Assembly: GCA_902587295.1 (NCBI GenBank)
Contig: CACIKS010000002.1
Coordinates: 34,134-98,133 of the forward strand
Reading direction: 5' to 3'
Source: an uncultured Pelagibacteraceae bacterium
GTDB taxonomy: Bacteria > Pseudomonadota > Alphaproteobacteria > Pelagibacterales > Pelagibacteraceae
DNA: 64,000 nucleotides
Shown here: positions 46,995 to 56,074 of the stretch, piece by piece
Layout of the letters: every line of letters starts with the position of its first letter
Numbering within the stretch: the first letter of the stretch is position 1
Made by a program: the position numbers and the translations under genes
Notes under the pieces: generated by a model
The model's input: the letters and a program-made list of their open reading frames with translations, nothing else
Told to the model about the DNA's origin: nothing
Database searches by the model: none

Positions 46995-47240
46995 TAATTT
47001 ATCTAACTCGCCACTTTTGTTAGCAGCTTGTAATTCGGCGTTACCACCAACGTGATGATCACCTATGAAAATTTGCGGTACAGAGGTTCTTCCTCCACTT
47101 TTTTTTAACATTTCTGCTCTTTTACTTTCATCTTCCCAAACATTTATTTCTTGATAAGGAATTTTTTTTGAATCAAGTAGTGCTCTTGCATAAACGCAAT
47201 AAGGACAAGGATTACCAGTATACATTACAACTTTTTTCAT
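46986..47240 (-). CDS. grxC: Glutaredoxin 3
   Basis: An 84-residue glutaredoxin with the active site CPYC (GNPCPYCVYARALL), the cis-Pro element TSVPQIFIG and the GG motif HVGGNAELQ. It reduces protein and glutathione disulfides. The gene is convergent with ccdA and overlaps it by 9 bases. The gene upstream in the same direction (TIGR03643-like) ends 2 bases before its start. Confidence 0.96.
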   Translation of the reverse strand: MKKVVMYTGNPCPYCVYARALLDSKKIPYQEINVWEDESKRAEMLKKSGGRTSVPQIFIGDHHVGGNAELQAANKSGELDKLLA

Positions 47241-47242
47241 AA

Positions 47243-47539
47243 TTAATATATATCACTTATTCTAATTTTTTCTCTCATTTTCTTTCTTTCAAGTTTAAAT
47301 TTTTTCCTGTGCTTAATACTTGTTTTGTGAACTCTTTTCCTCCACAACCTAAATGAACTAGGTTTCAGGTTTTTTCTCATAATTTTTATAACTTGAGATT
47401 CATTTTTTCCTGTTTTTTTTTCTATTTCTTCAAATGTAATACGGTCTGCCCAACCTGCCCAAATTATCCAATCTTCATTATATTTTTTTGGTTCTGGATT
47501 TTTAACTCTTGTTTCTGGAATAAGACTTCTTTTTTTCAT
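47243..47539 (-). CDS. TIGR03643/DUF2805 family protein
   Basis: A 98-residue basic protein with the family pattern WIIWAGWADRITFEEIEKKTGKNESQVIKIMRKNLKPSSFRLWRKRV. The C terminus is strongly lysine/arginine-rich, so binding to nucleic acid is plausible, but I know of no demonstrated function. The track starts at a TTG (47542); the next codon is ATG, which I use. It diverges from the LysE gene, with 21 bases between the starts. Confidence 0.85.
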   Translation of the reverse strand: MKKRSLIPETRVKNPEPKKYNEDWIIWAGWADRITFEEIEKKTGKNESQVIKIMRKNLKPSSFRLWRKRVHKTSIKHRKKFKLERKKMREKIRISDIY

Positions 47540-47560
47540 CAAAAAATATATAGTTTAAAA

Positions 47561-48169
47561 ATGTTTCCAGAAAATTACTTTATTTATGTTCAGTTGTTAC
47601 TGTTTCTTTTTATCACACCTGGCCCGCCTAGGGTCGTAATTGTAACAAATACTATTAATTATGGATTAAAAAAATCGATTTGGACTGCCTGCGGTGATGT
47701 TTCAGCAAATGCTGTCCAGGCAACTTTAGTTACATTTGTAATAGGTACTTTACTCATAGATAACCCAAGTATTTTCATTTATTTAAAATGGGCTGGAATC
47801 TCTTACATTATGTACTTAGCTTATGAAACTTTCACATTAAAAGTGAAAGGTCTTGGAAAAAAAAATAAAATTAAAAAAAGTAATTTTGCTATGTATAGAG
47901 ATGGGTTTTTAGTAGCAGGATTAAGTCCAAAGGCTTTAGTTACATTTGGTACAGTTTTCATACAGTTCATTAATTTTGAAAATAATATTATTTCACAATT
48001 TTTAATTTTAACATTTACTTGGATATTTTTAGATTTTTTAAGTCTCATGATGTACGGATTGGCTGCCAGAAAAGTTACAACATGGCTAAAAGGAAATCCG
48101 AGACTTTTAAATACAATTTCTGCGTGTGTCTTAATTATCATTGCTATAATTATTGGAATTAGAACTTAA
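47561..48169 (+). CDS. LysE/RhtB-family amino acid exporter
   Basis: An inner-membrane exporter of 202 residues with about six hydrophobic helices. The N-terminal FLFITPGPPRVVIVTNTINYG is the LysE/RhtB signature (TPGP). The ORF track begins 168 bases earlier, but that extension would be coded opposite the TIGR03643-like gene; ATG 47561 gives a normal LysE N terminus. Substrate likely an amino acid or derivative; identity unknown. Confidence 0.88.
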   Translation: MFPENYFIYVQLLLFLFITPGPPRVVIVTNTINYGLKKSIWTACGDVSANAVQATLVTFVIGTLLIDNPSIFIYLKWAGISYIMYLAYETFTLKVKGLGKKNKIKKSNFAMYRDGFLVAGLSPKALVTFGTVFIQFINFENNIISQFLILTFTWIFLDFLSLMMYGLAARKVTTWLKGNPRLLNTISACVLIIIAIIIGIRT

Positions 48170-48254
48170 TTTTTCCATTTTAACCTGTTGTCTAAAAAGT
48201 CAAAAGTTGCTTTAATAAAATCAAATTAATTAATTAATTTAAAGGGGGAAACAA

Positions 48255-49496
48255 ATGAATAAAATAGCAAAACTATTTATTACATTTATTTCAGCTATAA
48301 CTTTAACATTAGCAACTATTTCTTCTTCTTTTGCAAAAGTAGAAGATGGTATGATCGTGTTAGGTTCTGCGATATCTCTTACAGGAAAATATTCTTCTAA
48401 CGGAGTTCACACTCAAAACGGCTACAACTTGGCTGTTGATAGAATTAACAGCATGGGTGGCGTTAAAGTTGGAGGAAAAAGTTATAAATTTGAGATCATT
48501 TATTACGATGATGAATCAAATCCTAAAAGAGCTGCTCAGTTAGCTGAGAGACTAATTAAACAAGACGGCGTTCATTATATGCTTGGACCATACAGTTCAG
48601 GTTTAACGAAAGCCATTGCGCCAGTAACCGAGAAATATAAAATTCCTATGGTTGAAGCAAACGGTGCATCAAGATCTTTATTTACAAAAGGATACAAATA
48701 TTTGTTCGCGGTGTTATCACCAGCTAACCAATACCTTGAAGTAGCAATTGATCTTGCAGTCGAAAAAAATGGTGGTAAGCCAGTTAAAATTGCACAAGCA
48801 TTTGAACAAGATGCTTTCTCACAAGATGTGAGACTTGGAATCTTAGATGCTGCAAAAAGAACTGGATCTAAAATCATTATTGATGACAAATTACCAAAAG
48901 AGCTAAATGATATGGCTGCTACATTGGCAAAAGTAAAAGCTACTAAGCCAGATGTACTAGTAGTATCAGGGCACACAAAAGGTGCATTAACTGCAATCAG
49001 ACAAATATCTGAAATGAAAGTTGATGTTCCAATGTTAGCGATGACACACTGCGATGCTGCAAAACTTTCTAAACAACACGGAAAGAAATCAGAATACGCA
49101 TTGTGTGCTTCTCAATGGCATAAAAACTTAAGCTACAAAGATAAATTCTTTGGAAGTGGTAAGAAGTATGATAAAGACTTTAAAAAAGAATTTGGTTATG
49201 CTCCACCTTACCAATCAGCTGAGTCATCTGCCGCTTTACTAGTGTTTAAAGATGCGTTCGAAAGAGCAAATTCTTTTGACAGAGATAAAGTTAGAGATGC
49301 TCTTAAGGCTACAGAAATGCAAACTTTCTATGGAAACATTAAATTTGGTCCTGGCGGTCAAAACGTTGCTAAGCCAATGATCTTGTTCCAAGTAAGATGC
49401 AAAGGTGATACGTGTGAGAATAAAGTTGTTGCTCCAACAAAATGGGCTTCAGACAAATTCTTCCACCCGATACCACCGTGGTCTGAAAGAGGTTAA
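48255..49496 (+). CDS. Liv-type ABC transporter substrate-binding protein (system 1)
   Basis: A periplasmic Peripla_BP_6 protein, 413 residues, with a signal peptide (about 1-27, SSSFA). LGSAISLTGKYSSNGVHTQNGYNLAVD is the usual opening of branched-chain amino acid or amide binders; YYDDESNPKRAAQLAERLI and LGPYSSGLTKAIAPVTEKYKIPMVEANGA follow. A strong ribosome-binding site (AAAGGGGGAAA) precedes the ATG, and a terminator-like hairpin lies between it and livH, so the binder should be made in excess of the membrane parts. Ligand not determinable; azlCD and glaH nearby hint at an amino acid or a C5 acid. Confidence 0.92.
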   Translation: MNKIAKLFITFISAITLTLATISSSFAKVEDGMIVLGSAISLTGKYSSNGVHTQNGYNLAVDRINSMGGVKVGGKSYKFEIIYYDDESNPKRAAQLAERLIKQDGVHYMLGPYSSGLTKAIAPVTEKYKIPMVEANGASRSLFTKGYKYLFAVLSPANQYLEVAIDLAVEKNGGKPVKIAQAFEQDAFSQDVRLGILDAAKRTGSKIIIDDKLPKELNDMAATLAKVKATKPDVLVVSGHTKGALTAIRQISEMKVDVPMLAMTHCDAAKLSKQHGKKSEYALCASQWHKNLSYKDKFFGSGKKYDKDFKKEFGYAPPYQSAESSAALLVFKDAFERANSFDRDKVRDALKATEMQTFYGNIKFGPGGQNVAKPMILFQVRCKGDTCENKVVAPTKWASDKFFHPIPPWSERG

Positions 49497-49517
49497 TACT
49501 TTTTAAGTATATTATTA

Positions 49518-49548
49518 AATGCCCCCTAAAATTTAGGGGGCATTTTTT
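49518..49548 (+). terminator. Intrinsic terminator after the first livK-type gene
   Basis: Perfect stem AATGCCCCCTAAA / TTTAGGGGGCATT followed by a T-run. It lies between the binding-protein gene and livH, so it probably terminates most transcripts and lowers expression of the downstream membrane genes. Confidence 0.9.
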
Positions 49549-49559
49549 TTAAAGATTTT

Positions 49560-50453
49560 ATGGATTTTTTGATTTTTAAAGCTCCAATGTTAATGGTCCA
49601 AGCTTCATTGGATGGAATTCTATTGGGAATTTTATTTGCACTAATTGCTTATGGTATGGCCCTTCAGTGGGGCGTAATGAATATAATTAATATTGCTCAA
49701 GGCGATTTAGTAATACTAGGAGGTTATATTGCTTACACAATGTATCTCGCAGGAATTCATCCAGCTTGGGGAGTCATTGTTTCCCCGATCTTGATGTATT
49801 TTGTTGGTTGGGGACTTTATAAATTAGTAATAAATAAAGTTGTGGATCGAGACTTATTTATTTCAATTTTAGCAACTTTCGGTATCGCAATTGTATTTCA
49901 ACAGTTAATGAATTTTATTTTTGGAGCAGACGTAGTTGTTGCACAATCTGAATACGGAACAACAATGTTATTTGATAATTCGGTTACCCTACCAAATTCA
50001 AAAATATTCTCTGCCTTTGTAAGCCTAGCATACGCAGTAGCTTTGGTTATTTATATGAAAAAATCTAAACTTGGACGAGCCATAAGAGCAACAGCACAAA
50101 ACGCAAGAGCTGCAAAAATTCTTGGTGTAGATACTGAAAAAGTTTATGCTGCAACATTTGGCATCAACGCTGCGTTATGTGGGATTGCAGGTGCTTTAAT
50201 TTCAATCACTCTTACTCTTCATCCTTACGTAGGACTTCCTTACACAGTTAGATCTTTTATGATAGTAATTGTTGCAGGTCTTGGAAACTTACCGGCGGTA
50301 GCAATTTCAGGAATGGGATTAGGATTATTTGAAGAGTTTGCTGATTATATTTTAGGAACAGAATTTAGAATTGGTGCAGTATTTATGCTGCTAGTCTTTA
50401 TATTAGTTTACAGAAGATTTAAACTTTCAAAAAAAAGAGAATATTTAAAATAA
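49560..50453 (+). CDS. livH: Liv-type ABC transporter permease LivH (system 1)
   Basis: A 297-residue permease with about eight membrane helices. The LivH pattern IAYGMALQWGVMNIINIAQGDLVILGGY is present near the N terminus, and GRAIRATAQNARAAKILGV is the coupling loop that docks on the ATPases. Its start is 10 bases after the terminator; livM follows with no gap. It would form the channel with LivM. Confidence 0.94.
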   Translation: MDFLIFKAPMLMVQASLDGILLGILFALIAYGMALQWGVMNIINIAQGDLVILGGYIAYTMYLAGIHPAWGVIVSPILMYFVGWGLYKLVINKVVDRDLFISILATFGIAIVFQQLMNFIFGADVVVAQSEYGTTMLFDNSVTLPNSKIFSAFVSLAYAVALVIYMKKSKLGRAIRATAQNARAAKILGVDTEKVYAATFGINAALCGIAGALISITLTLHPYVGLPYTVRSFMIVIVAGLGNLPAVAISGMGLGLFEEFADYILGTEFRIGAVFMLLVFILVYRRFKLSKKREYLK

Positions 50454-51518
50454 ATGCAAAAAGTAAAACAAAAAGATTTAATATTATATTCTGGCCTGAT
50501 TATCTTAGGTTTAGCTGCACCTTATTTATTCTCTGCTTTTAAAGTTCAGCTTACATATCTTTGCGTCTTGATTGTACTGGCGATGACTTGGAATTTACAA
50601 GGTGGAGAAATGGGCTACAATAGTTTTGGAAATATCCTTTTCTACGGTCTTGGAATGTATCTAACCGCATCAGTTCAAGTGGGTATGTTTTTTCCATTAG
50701 CAGAATGGACAGAAAGTGGTGGAGAAAAAACATTCGTACATACAACAGCACAATATTTTCAAGGAATAGGTGTTGGTCTAATAGTTTCAGCTATCGTGCC
50801 TGCCTTAGTTGCAGGTGCTATAGGTTATGCTATTTTAGGTTTAAGAGGTCATTATTTTGCTATTTGTACTTTAGGTCTTGGTATTGCGGCAGGTGAAATC
50901 GCCGGAGGTATAGAAATTATTGGAGCAGGTCAAGGTTTCACTACACCACCTTTTCCAGCAGAAATAGTCGACGTTGAAGCCAGAGGGAAATTTTTCTACT
51001 TTTTAAGTTTTTTTGTATTAGTTCTAGCATTTGTTTTTGTTAAATATATTTACGGTTCTAGATTTAGATTAATTTTAAATGCGATAAGAGATAACGAAGA
51101 TAAAGCAGAAGCAATGGGTATTCAAACAATGAAATACAAAATTGTTGGTTGGATGGTATCTGCATTTTTCTGTGGTCTAGCCGGTGGAATTATGGGTGGA
51201 TTAATTGGATATATAGACTCAACGGATGTTGCATTTGATGGAAGAGAGATGGGAGTGTTTATGGTTTTAATGGCAATACTTGGCGGAAAAGGAACTTTGT
51301 GGGGACCAATTATTGGTGCAACTTTATTCCATTTCTTCAAAGAAGGTCTTTGGACTTTTATATTAGGCTGGCAATATGTTGCCTTGGGAGTTTTGATTGT
51401 TGTAATTGTAATTTATTTCCCAGAGGGATTAATGGGTTGGTTAAGAGAAAAATACCCTGAAAGATTTGGAGAAGTTATAGATGAAAAAGATCGTAAATCA
51501 CAGGTGGAATTAAAATGA
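50454..51518 (+). CDS. livM: Liv-type ABC transporter permease LivM (system 1)
   Basis: A 354-residue permease with about nine helices. Typical LivM segments are AMTWNLQGGEMGYNSFGNILFYGLGMY, ILGLRGHYFAICTLGLGIAAGEI and the coupling loop RFRLILNAIRDNEDKAEAMGI. It adjoins livH and overlaps livG by 4 bases (ATGA). The C-terminal tail (VIDEKDRKSQVELK) is hydrophilic and cytoplasmic. Confidence 0.94.
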   Translation: MQKVKQKDLILYSGLIILGLAAPYLFSAFKVQLTYLCVLIVLAMTWNLQGGEMGYNSFGNILFYGLGMYLTASVQVGMFFPLAEWTESGGEKTFVHTTAQYFQGIGVGLIVSAIVPALVAGAIGYAILGLRGHYFAICTLGLGIAAGEIAGGIEIIGAGQGFTTPPFPAEIVDVEARGKFFYFLSFFVLVLAFVFVKYIYGSRFRLILNAIRDNEDKAEAMGIQTMKYKIVGWMVSAFFCGLAGGIMGGLIGYIDSTDVAFDGREMGVFMVLMAILGGKGTLWGPIIGATLFHFFKEGLWTFILGWQYVALGVLIVVIVIYFPEGLMGWLREKYPERFGEVIDEKDRKSQVELK

Positions 51519-52249
51519 GTCTTTTAGAAGTAAAAAATGTAAGCAAATCTTTTGGAGGAGTGAAAGCCAATGTAGATATTTCTGTTTCTGTGGAGCAAGG
51601 ATCAATAGTTGGCTTAATCGGGCCAAACGGTTCTGGCAAAACAACATTATTTAATTCAATCGTTGGAACTCATCCAATTGATCAAGGGTCTATCGTTTTT
51701 AATAATACTGAGGTTTCAGAAATGCCTGTGCCTGCAGTAGCTAAACTGGGATTATTAAGAACATTTCAGCAAACAAGAATTTACTCTAAACTTAATTGCG
51801 TAGAAAATATGTTAATCAGTCATAAGGCTAGTGACTCAGGCTTTATATTTGCAAAAATTCCTAATGAGCTTACTGAAAAAGCAGAAAATCTTTTAAACTT
51901 TGTAGGACTCTATCAAAAAAGAAATTTAAGAGGAGGAGATTTATCATTTGGCCAGCAAAAACTTTTAGAATTAGCAATGGCATTAATGAATGAGCCTAAA
52001 ATGCTTTTATTAGATGAACCTACAGCAGGTATTAATCCAACCTTAATAAATGGAATTATAGATAGACTTATAAAGGTTAATAAGGATTATGGTATTACAC
52101 TTTTAGTAATAGAGCATAATATGAAAGTTATAATGAGTTTAGCTCAAAGTATTTTTTGTTTAGCTCATGGAAAACTTCTAGCGGAAGGCTCACCAGATCA
52201 AATTAAAAATGATAAGCGAGTTGTCGATGCTTATTTGGGAGCACAATAA
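51515..52249 (+). CDS. livG: Liv-type ABC transporter ATPase LivG (system 1)
   Basis: A 244-residue ATPase. Walker A is GPNGSGKTTL, the signature LSFGQQKLLELA, Walker B MLLLDEPTAG, and the H-loop VIEHNM. LLRTFQQTRIYSKLNCVENML fits the LivG branch. It overlaps livM by 4 bases and livF by one. Confidence 0.95.
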   Translation: MSLLEVKNVSKSFGGVKANVDISVSVEQGSIVGLIGPNGSGKTTLFNSIVGTHPIDQGSIVFNNTEVSEMPVPAVAKLGLLRTFQQTRIYSKLNCVENMLISHKASDSGFIFAKIPNELTEKAENLLNFVGLYQKRNLRGGDLSFGQQKLLELAMALMNEPKMLLLDEPTAGINPTLINGIIDRLIKVNKDYGITLLVIEHNMKVIMSLAQSIFCLAHGKLLAEGSPDQIKNDKRVVDAYLGAQ

Positions 52250-53034
52250 TGGCAAATCAATACGAAGTATTAGGGAAAGCACCAGATATTAAAGATCTAC
52301 AAAAACTTTCTGGATCCAACTTACATTTACAAATTAAAAACTTAAATGCTGGTTATGGTAAAATGGAAATACTTCATAACTTTGATTTATTAGTAGATAA
52401 AGCTCAATCATTATGTCTTATAGGGCCGAATGGTGCAGGAAAATCTACAATACTTCATTCTATTTATGGTTTTACAAATATATTTTCGGGAAAAATCGAA
52501 ATTGATGGAAATGAGATTACAAACCTCACACCAGCTCAAAAATTAAAGAGCTGTGGAATTGCTTATATTCTTCAAGATAATTCCGTATTTCCAGATATGA
52601 CAGTAGAAGAAAATTTATTAATGGGTGGCTACATTAAAGATAAAACCGAGGAATCTTACGCAGAAGCCCAAAAAGTTTTGGAAAAATATGAAAGATTAAA
52701 CAAAAGACGAAACCAACCTGCAAAAGTATTATCAGGTGGAGAAAGAAGACTTCTTGAAATTTCAAGAGCTTTAGTAATGCGTCCATCAATACTTTTAGTA
52801 GACGAACCATCTATAGGATTAGAACCAAGATATATTGAGATGGTTTTTGAAATTTTAGAAGATCTTCAAAAAAATGAAAAGAAAACTATCATCATGGTTG
52901 AGCAGAACGCAAAAAAAGGATTAGAATTTGCAGATATTGGTTACGTATTAGTTTCAGGACAAACAGCAATAGTTGGTAAAGGTAATGATTTGCTAAAAAA
53001 TCCCGACGTTGGAAGATTATTCCTTGGCGGTTAA
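52249..53034 (+). CDS. livF: Liv-type ABC transporter ATPase LivF (system 1)
   Basis: A 261-residue ATPase with Walker A GPNGAGKST, signature LSGGERRLLEISRAL, Walker B ILLVDEPSIGL and H-loop-like VEQNAK. The N terminus is about 25 residues longer than usual (ANQYEVLGKAPDIKDLQKLSGS), with no recognisable domain. Its stop overlaps the azlC ATG (TAATG), so the transporter and the AzlC gene are coupled. Confidence 0.94.
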   Translation: MANQYEVLGKAPDIKDLQKLSGSNLHLQIKNLNAGYGKMEILHNFDLLVDKAQSLCLIGPNGAGKSTILHSIYGFTNIFSGKIEIDGNEITNLTPAQKLKSCGIAYILQDNSVFPDMTVEENLLMGGYIKDKTEESYAEAQKVLEKYERLNKRRNQPAKVLSGGERRLLEISRALVMRPSILLVDEPSIGLEPRYIEMVFEILEDLQKNEKKTIIMVEQNAKKGLEFADIGYVLVSGQTAIVGKGNDLLKNPDVGRLFLGG

Positions 53035-53735
53035 TGATAAGATCTGGATTTTATTTAAAAGGCTTATTATCAGTTCGATCAGTTGATAGTCCCGCAATAG
53101 CTCTCGGTTGTAGTTTTTTAGCTATTGGTGCTTTATTAAAAAATATTGGTTTTAATTTTCAACAAAGCTTTTTCTCCACTTTTTTTACATATGCTTTACC
53201 TGGGCAATTAGTGATGGCTGAATCTTTTTTAGTTGGAGCATCATTAATAAACATTTTTATTGCAGTTTGGTTGGTAAATGCACGTCTATTTCCAATGGCA
53301 GTTTCTATGTTTCCATTATTAAAAAGTAAAAAACAACCCAAATGGAAATATTACATCTCGTGTCATTTTCTTGCAGTCTCTTCTTGGTTGATAATGAAAA
53401 AAGATTATAGAACTATTAACGAAGATTATAGAATAGATTTCTGGATGGGTATTGGAACTGCTACCTGGTCTATTGCTATTCTCTCAACAATTTTAGGTTA
53501 CCTGGTTTCCGATTATTTAAGTAAAGATATGATGATTGGTTTAGCAATTGTAAATCCTGTTTATTTTTTTTGTATGTTATTGGGATCCATGAAAAATATT
53601 GCAATTGGAACCTCTGTTATTTTAGGAACAATACTTGGGCCCGTTTTTTATTTAATCTCACCTGAATGGTGTATTTTATATGGTGGAGTTACTGCAGGTA
53701 TAATCGCATTTTTTGCTGGAGAAATTAATGACTGA
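53034..53735 (+). CDS. azlC: AzlC-type branched-chain amino acid exporter, large subunit
   Basis: A 233-residue inner-membrane protein with about six helices, matching AzlC: IALGCSFLAIGALLKNIGFNFQQSFFSTFFTYALPGQLVMAESFL, then NARLFPMAVSMFPLL. AzlC and AzlD together export branched-chain amino acids in Bacillus and relatives. Its end overlaps azlD by 8 bases. Lying downstream of an importer, it may balance pool size, or transport another compound. Confidence 0.9.
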   Translation: MIRSGFYLKGLLSVRSVDSPAIALGCSFLAIGALLKNIGFNFQQSFFSTFFTYALPGQLVMAESFLVGASLINIFIAVWLVNARLFPMAVSMFPLLKSKKQPKWKYYISCHFLAVSSWLIMKKDYRTINEDYRIDFWMGIGTATWSIAILSTILGYLVSDYLSKDMMIGLAIVNPVYFFCMLLGSMKNIAIGTSVILGTILGPVFYLISPEWCILYGGVTAGIIAFFAGEIND

Positions 53736-54060
53736 TTTATCTTCAAATATAATTTTAGTTATAGCGGTTACTTCTATAGCCACTTATTTATCTAGGTCGC
53801 TTGGAGTATTATTTTCGGAAAGGATTGATGAAAATTCTAAAATATTTAGAATGTTTGACTGTATAGCTTATTCAACTTTAGCAGCTTTAATTTCTAAAGT
53901 AGTAGTTTTTCCAGCAGGTGAATTAGGGGAAGCAAGCAATTTAATTAGATTAGTAGTAGTTTTTGTTTGTGTAGCTGTGTTTTTTATTGCAAAAAGAAAC
54001 CTTGTCTATCCAACAGTACTATCTGCTATACTTTTAACAACTTTAATTAAATTTGTATGA
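53728..54060 (+). CDS. azlD: AzlD-type exporter, small subunit
   Basis: A 110-residue membrane protein with about four helices and the AzlD pattern TSIATYLSRSLGVLFSERI followed by IAYSTLAALISKVVVFPAGE. The track starts at TTG 53713; ATG 53728, inside the 3' end of azlC, is the likely start. It overlaps the next gene by 4 bases (ATGA). Confidence 0.87.
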   Translation: MTDLSSNIILVIAVTSIATYLSRSLGVLFSERIDENSKIFRMFDCIAYSTLAALISKVVVFPAGELGEASNLIRLVVVFVCVAVFFIAKRNLVYPTVLSAILLTTLIKFV

Positions 54061-54989
54061 AAAAAATATTATTAATTATAATTTTTTCTATTTTGATCAC
54101 ACCTCTTTATGCAGGACCTAAAGACAAAGTAAGAGATGGTTTCATTTCAAAAAAGAACGTTCATCCTGTAAAAAATGATTTTAATATTAGCGATCCTAAA
54201 AACAAAATAATTTTGATTTATAATCACGGACAAAATGAAAATGATATGGCATTACAGTCATGTGCGTGGGTATCTATGCTAAGGAATCATGCTTCCCTTA
54301 TAGATCAAGAAGTTAATGGAAAAAAAATAATGGTTTACAATTTTTGTACCAATCACTTAGCTGGTGACATGTCACCAAAAAAAGATTGGTGGACCTTAAA
54401 AACTCCAGAAGTTTATAAAGGTAAACACAAACTAGATAAAAGGGTTGAAGCCAATCTTGATTTAATTAATAAATTTGTAAAAGCAGGTGTTCCAAGAAAA
54501 CAAATTTTTATTACAGGACATTCTTGTGGAGGCAAGACTACTTTGCTTTTTATGAGTAGATACCCCGACAAAGTAGGAGGAGGTATATCTTATATGCATG
54601 CTTGTTTTGGAAAGCTTTCACATAAATATAAAGTTAAAAAACTGGGTGTTGAAAAAGCAATGGAGAAATTTAGAAAAAAATGGAAAGGACCTCACGATTT
54701 AAGACAAAAAATGAACGATGAAATTAAAAATAATTTAAAAACTCCAGTTTTAGCTTTTACACATCCTAGAGATAAATATGAGGGTTTGCTTTCTGATTGG
54801 TTGGAGGAAATACCTGGAATGAAAAGAATAGTAATTTCAGAAAACTATAAAATTAATGGAAAAAAATGTATTCGAAAGGGACATGACTGGTCAGAACCTG
54901 TTAAAAAAGGTCATGATATGGATACAGGACTTTGTTTTCAATACTACAACCCTGTAATTTTAGATTATATAGCATCAAGAATAAAATGA
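54057..54989 (+). CDS. Secreted alpha/beta-hydrolase
   Basis: A 310-residue protein with a signal peptide (MKKILLIIIFSILITPLYA). The nucleophile elbow G-H-S-C-G-G (FITGHSCGGKTTLL) gives a predicted catalytic Ser, followed by a plausible acid in THPRDKYEG and a late His (KGHDMDTGL or RKGHDWSEP). An oxyanion-type HGQNEND lies near residue 60. It resembles dienelactone or feruloyl-esterase-like hydrolases only in fold; substrate unknown. It overlaps both azlD and glaH by 4 bases, so it belongs to the liv operon, and its periplasmic location suggests it frees the transported compound. Confidence 0.75.
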   Translation: MKKILLIIIFSILITPLYAGPKDKVRDGFISKKNVHPVKNDFNISDPKNKIILIYNHGQNENDMALQSCAWVSMLRNHASLIDQEVNGKKIMVYNFCTNHLAGDMSPKKDWWTLKTPEVYKGKHKLDKRVEANLDLINKFVKAGVPRKQIFITGHSCGGKTTLLFMSRYPDKVGGGISYMHACFGKLSHKYKVKKLGVEKAMEKFRKKWKGPHDLRQKMNDEIKNNLKTPVLAFTHPRDKYEGLLSDWLEEIPGMKRIVISENYKINGKKCIRKGHDWSEPVKKGHDMDTGLCFQYYNPVILDYIASRIK

Positions 54990-55882
54990 GTTTAGAGATC
55001 AAAGATCATTCAATATCTAAGAGAATTAAAGTAATCCAAATTCAAGAAACTGAATTAGATAAATTAATTTTCCCGTTTAATAAACATAGCATCCAGTCTT
55101 TAGAATACAAACCTTTCTCTAGATTTTCCTTAGCCAAAAGCGTTGACGATGTTTTTTCTGGAGAATTAAGTAAAGCTTTAATTAAGAATCTCAAAGACAG
55201 AGATACTGGCACTACAATTGTAGAACCTAATATTAAAAATTCCAAATTTGATAAAGACTTTCTTGTAAAATTTTCTACTGCATTAGCCTATTTAATTGGA
55301 TTACCAAACTTTGACTCTATGACAGGTAAGTACTATGCGCGTTTTCACGTAAAACATTCGGACTCTAGCGACTCTTACTTAAGAAAAGCCTATACAAATA
55401 TGGATCTTCATACAGATGGAACTTACGTAAAGGAAAAGACAGATTGGTTGTTAATGACAAAAATGGAAGAAATTAATGTTAAAGGAGGAGAAAGCGTACT
55501 ACTTCATTTAGATGACTGGGAACACTGTGATGAGCTTAGCTCAGATCCAATAGCAGAACAGAATTTTGTATGGGGTTCGCCGAAAAGTAAAAATGTAGAT
55601 TATAAAATAGAACACCCGGTATTTTCAAAAGATAAAGAAGGTAGGCCAATAATTTCTTATATAGATCAATTCCCTGAACCTAAAAATATGGAACAAGGCC
55701 TGTTTTTACAAAAACTCTCCGATGCTCTCGAAGAGAGTAAAAATAAGATTGCAATCCCCTTGGTTCCTGGATCAACAATTTTTTCAAATAATTATTTCTG
55801 GTTACACGGCAGAAAGCCTTTTAAAAAAGATGTAAATCTAAGCAGAGAATTGCTAAGAATCAGGGGGGTTTTTTTTAAGTAA
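54986..55882 (+). CDS. glaH: Glutarate 2-hydroxylase (GlaH/CsiD family)
   Basis: A non-haem Fe(II)/2-oxoglutarate dioxygenase that converts glutarate to L-2-hydroxyglutarate in lysine degradation. ATG 54986 gives 298 residues. Close similarity to E. coli CsiD is visible: LEYKPFSRF, NFDSMTGKYYARFHVK, SDSYLR, and the metal-binding H142-T-D144 in HTDGTYV. The family motif LLHLDDWEH and the distal WLHGRKPF follow. It is the last gene of the operon. The usual partner lhgO is not in this window. Confidence 0.9.
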   Translation: MSLEIKDHSISKRIKVIQIQETELDKLIFPFNKHSIQSLEYKPFSRFSLAKSVDDVFSGELSKALIKNLKDRDTGTTIVEPNIKNSKFDKDFLVKFSTALAYLIGLPNFDSMTGKYYARFHVKHSDSSDSYLRKAYTNMDLHTDGTYVKEKTDWLLMTKMEEINVKGGESVLLHLDDWEHCDELSSDPIAEQNFVWGSPKSKNVDYKIEHPVFSKDKEGRPIISYIDQFPEPKNMEQGLFLQKLSDALEESKNKIAIPLVPGSTIFSNNYFWLHGRKPFKKDVNLSRELLRIRGVFFK

Positions 55883-56074
55883 AAATAAAAATGTATCTGA
55901 ATATTTATTGAAACCGTAACATTTTTACAACACAAAAAGGCAGGATTTACTTGATTTTTGATCAACACAACAACCTGAAATTGACTGTTTTGGGCTAATC
56001 GTAATTTACATATGGACTTAAATCTTATAGGAATCTTGTCTTAAATAACGTTATAACGATAAAGGATTAATCTT
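55883..56074 (+). promoter_or_regulatory. 192-base gap with probable promoter for the outer membrane protein
   Basis: Candidate elements are a TTGACT at about 55981, a TTGAT/ATCAA inverted repeat near 55950, and a 10-base palindrome CGTTATAACG at about 56048-56057, 18 bases before the ATG. The palindrome could be an operator. No RNA gene was recognised. Confidence 0.4.

Noticed and set aside
47393-47560. N-terminal extension of the LysE-type ORF
   Set aside because: It is coded opposite the TIGR03643-like gene, and the LysE signature begins right after ATG 47561.
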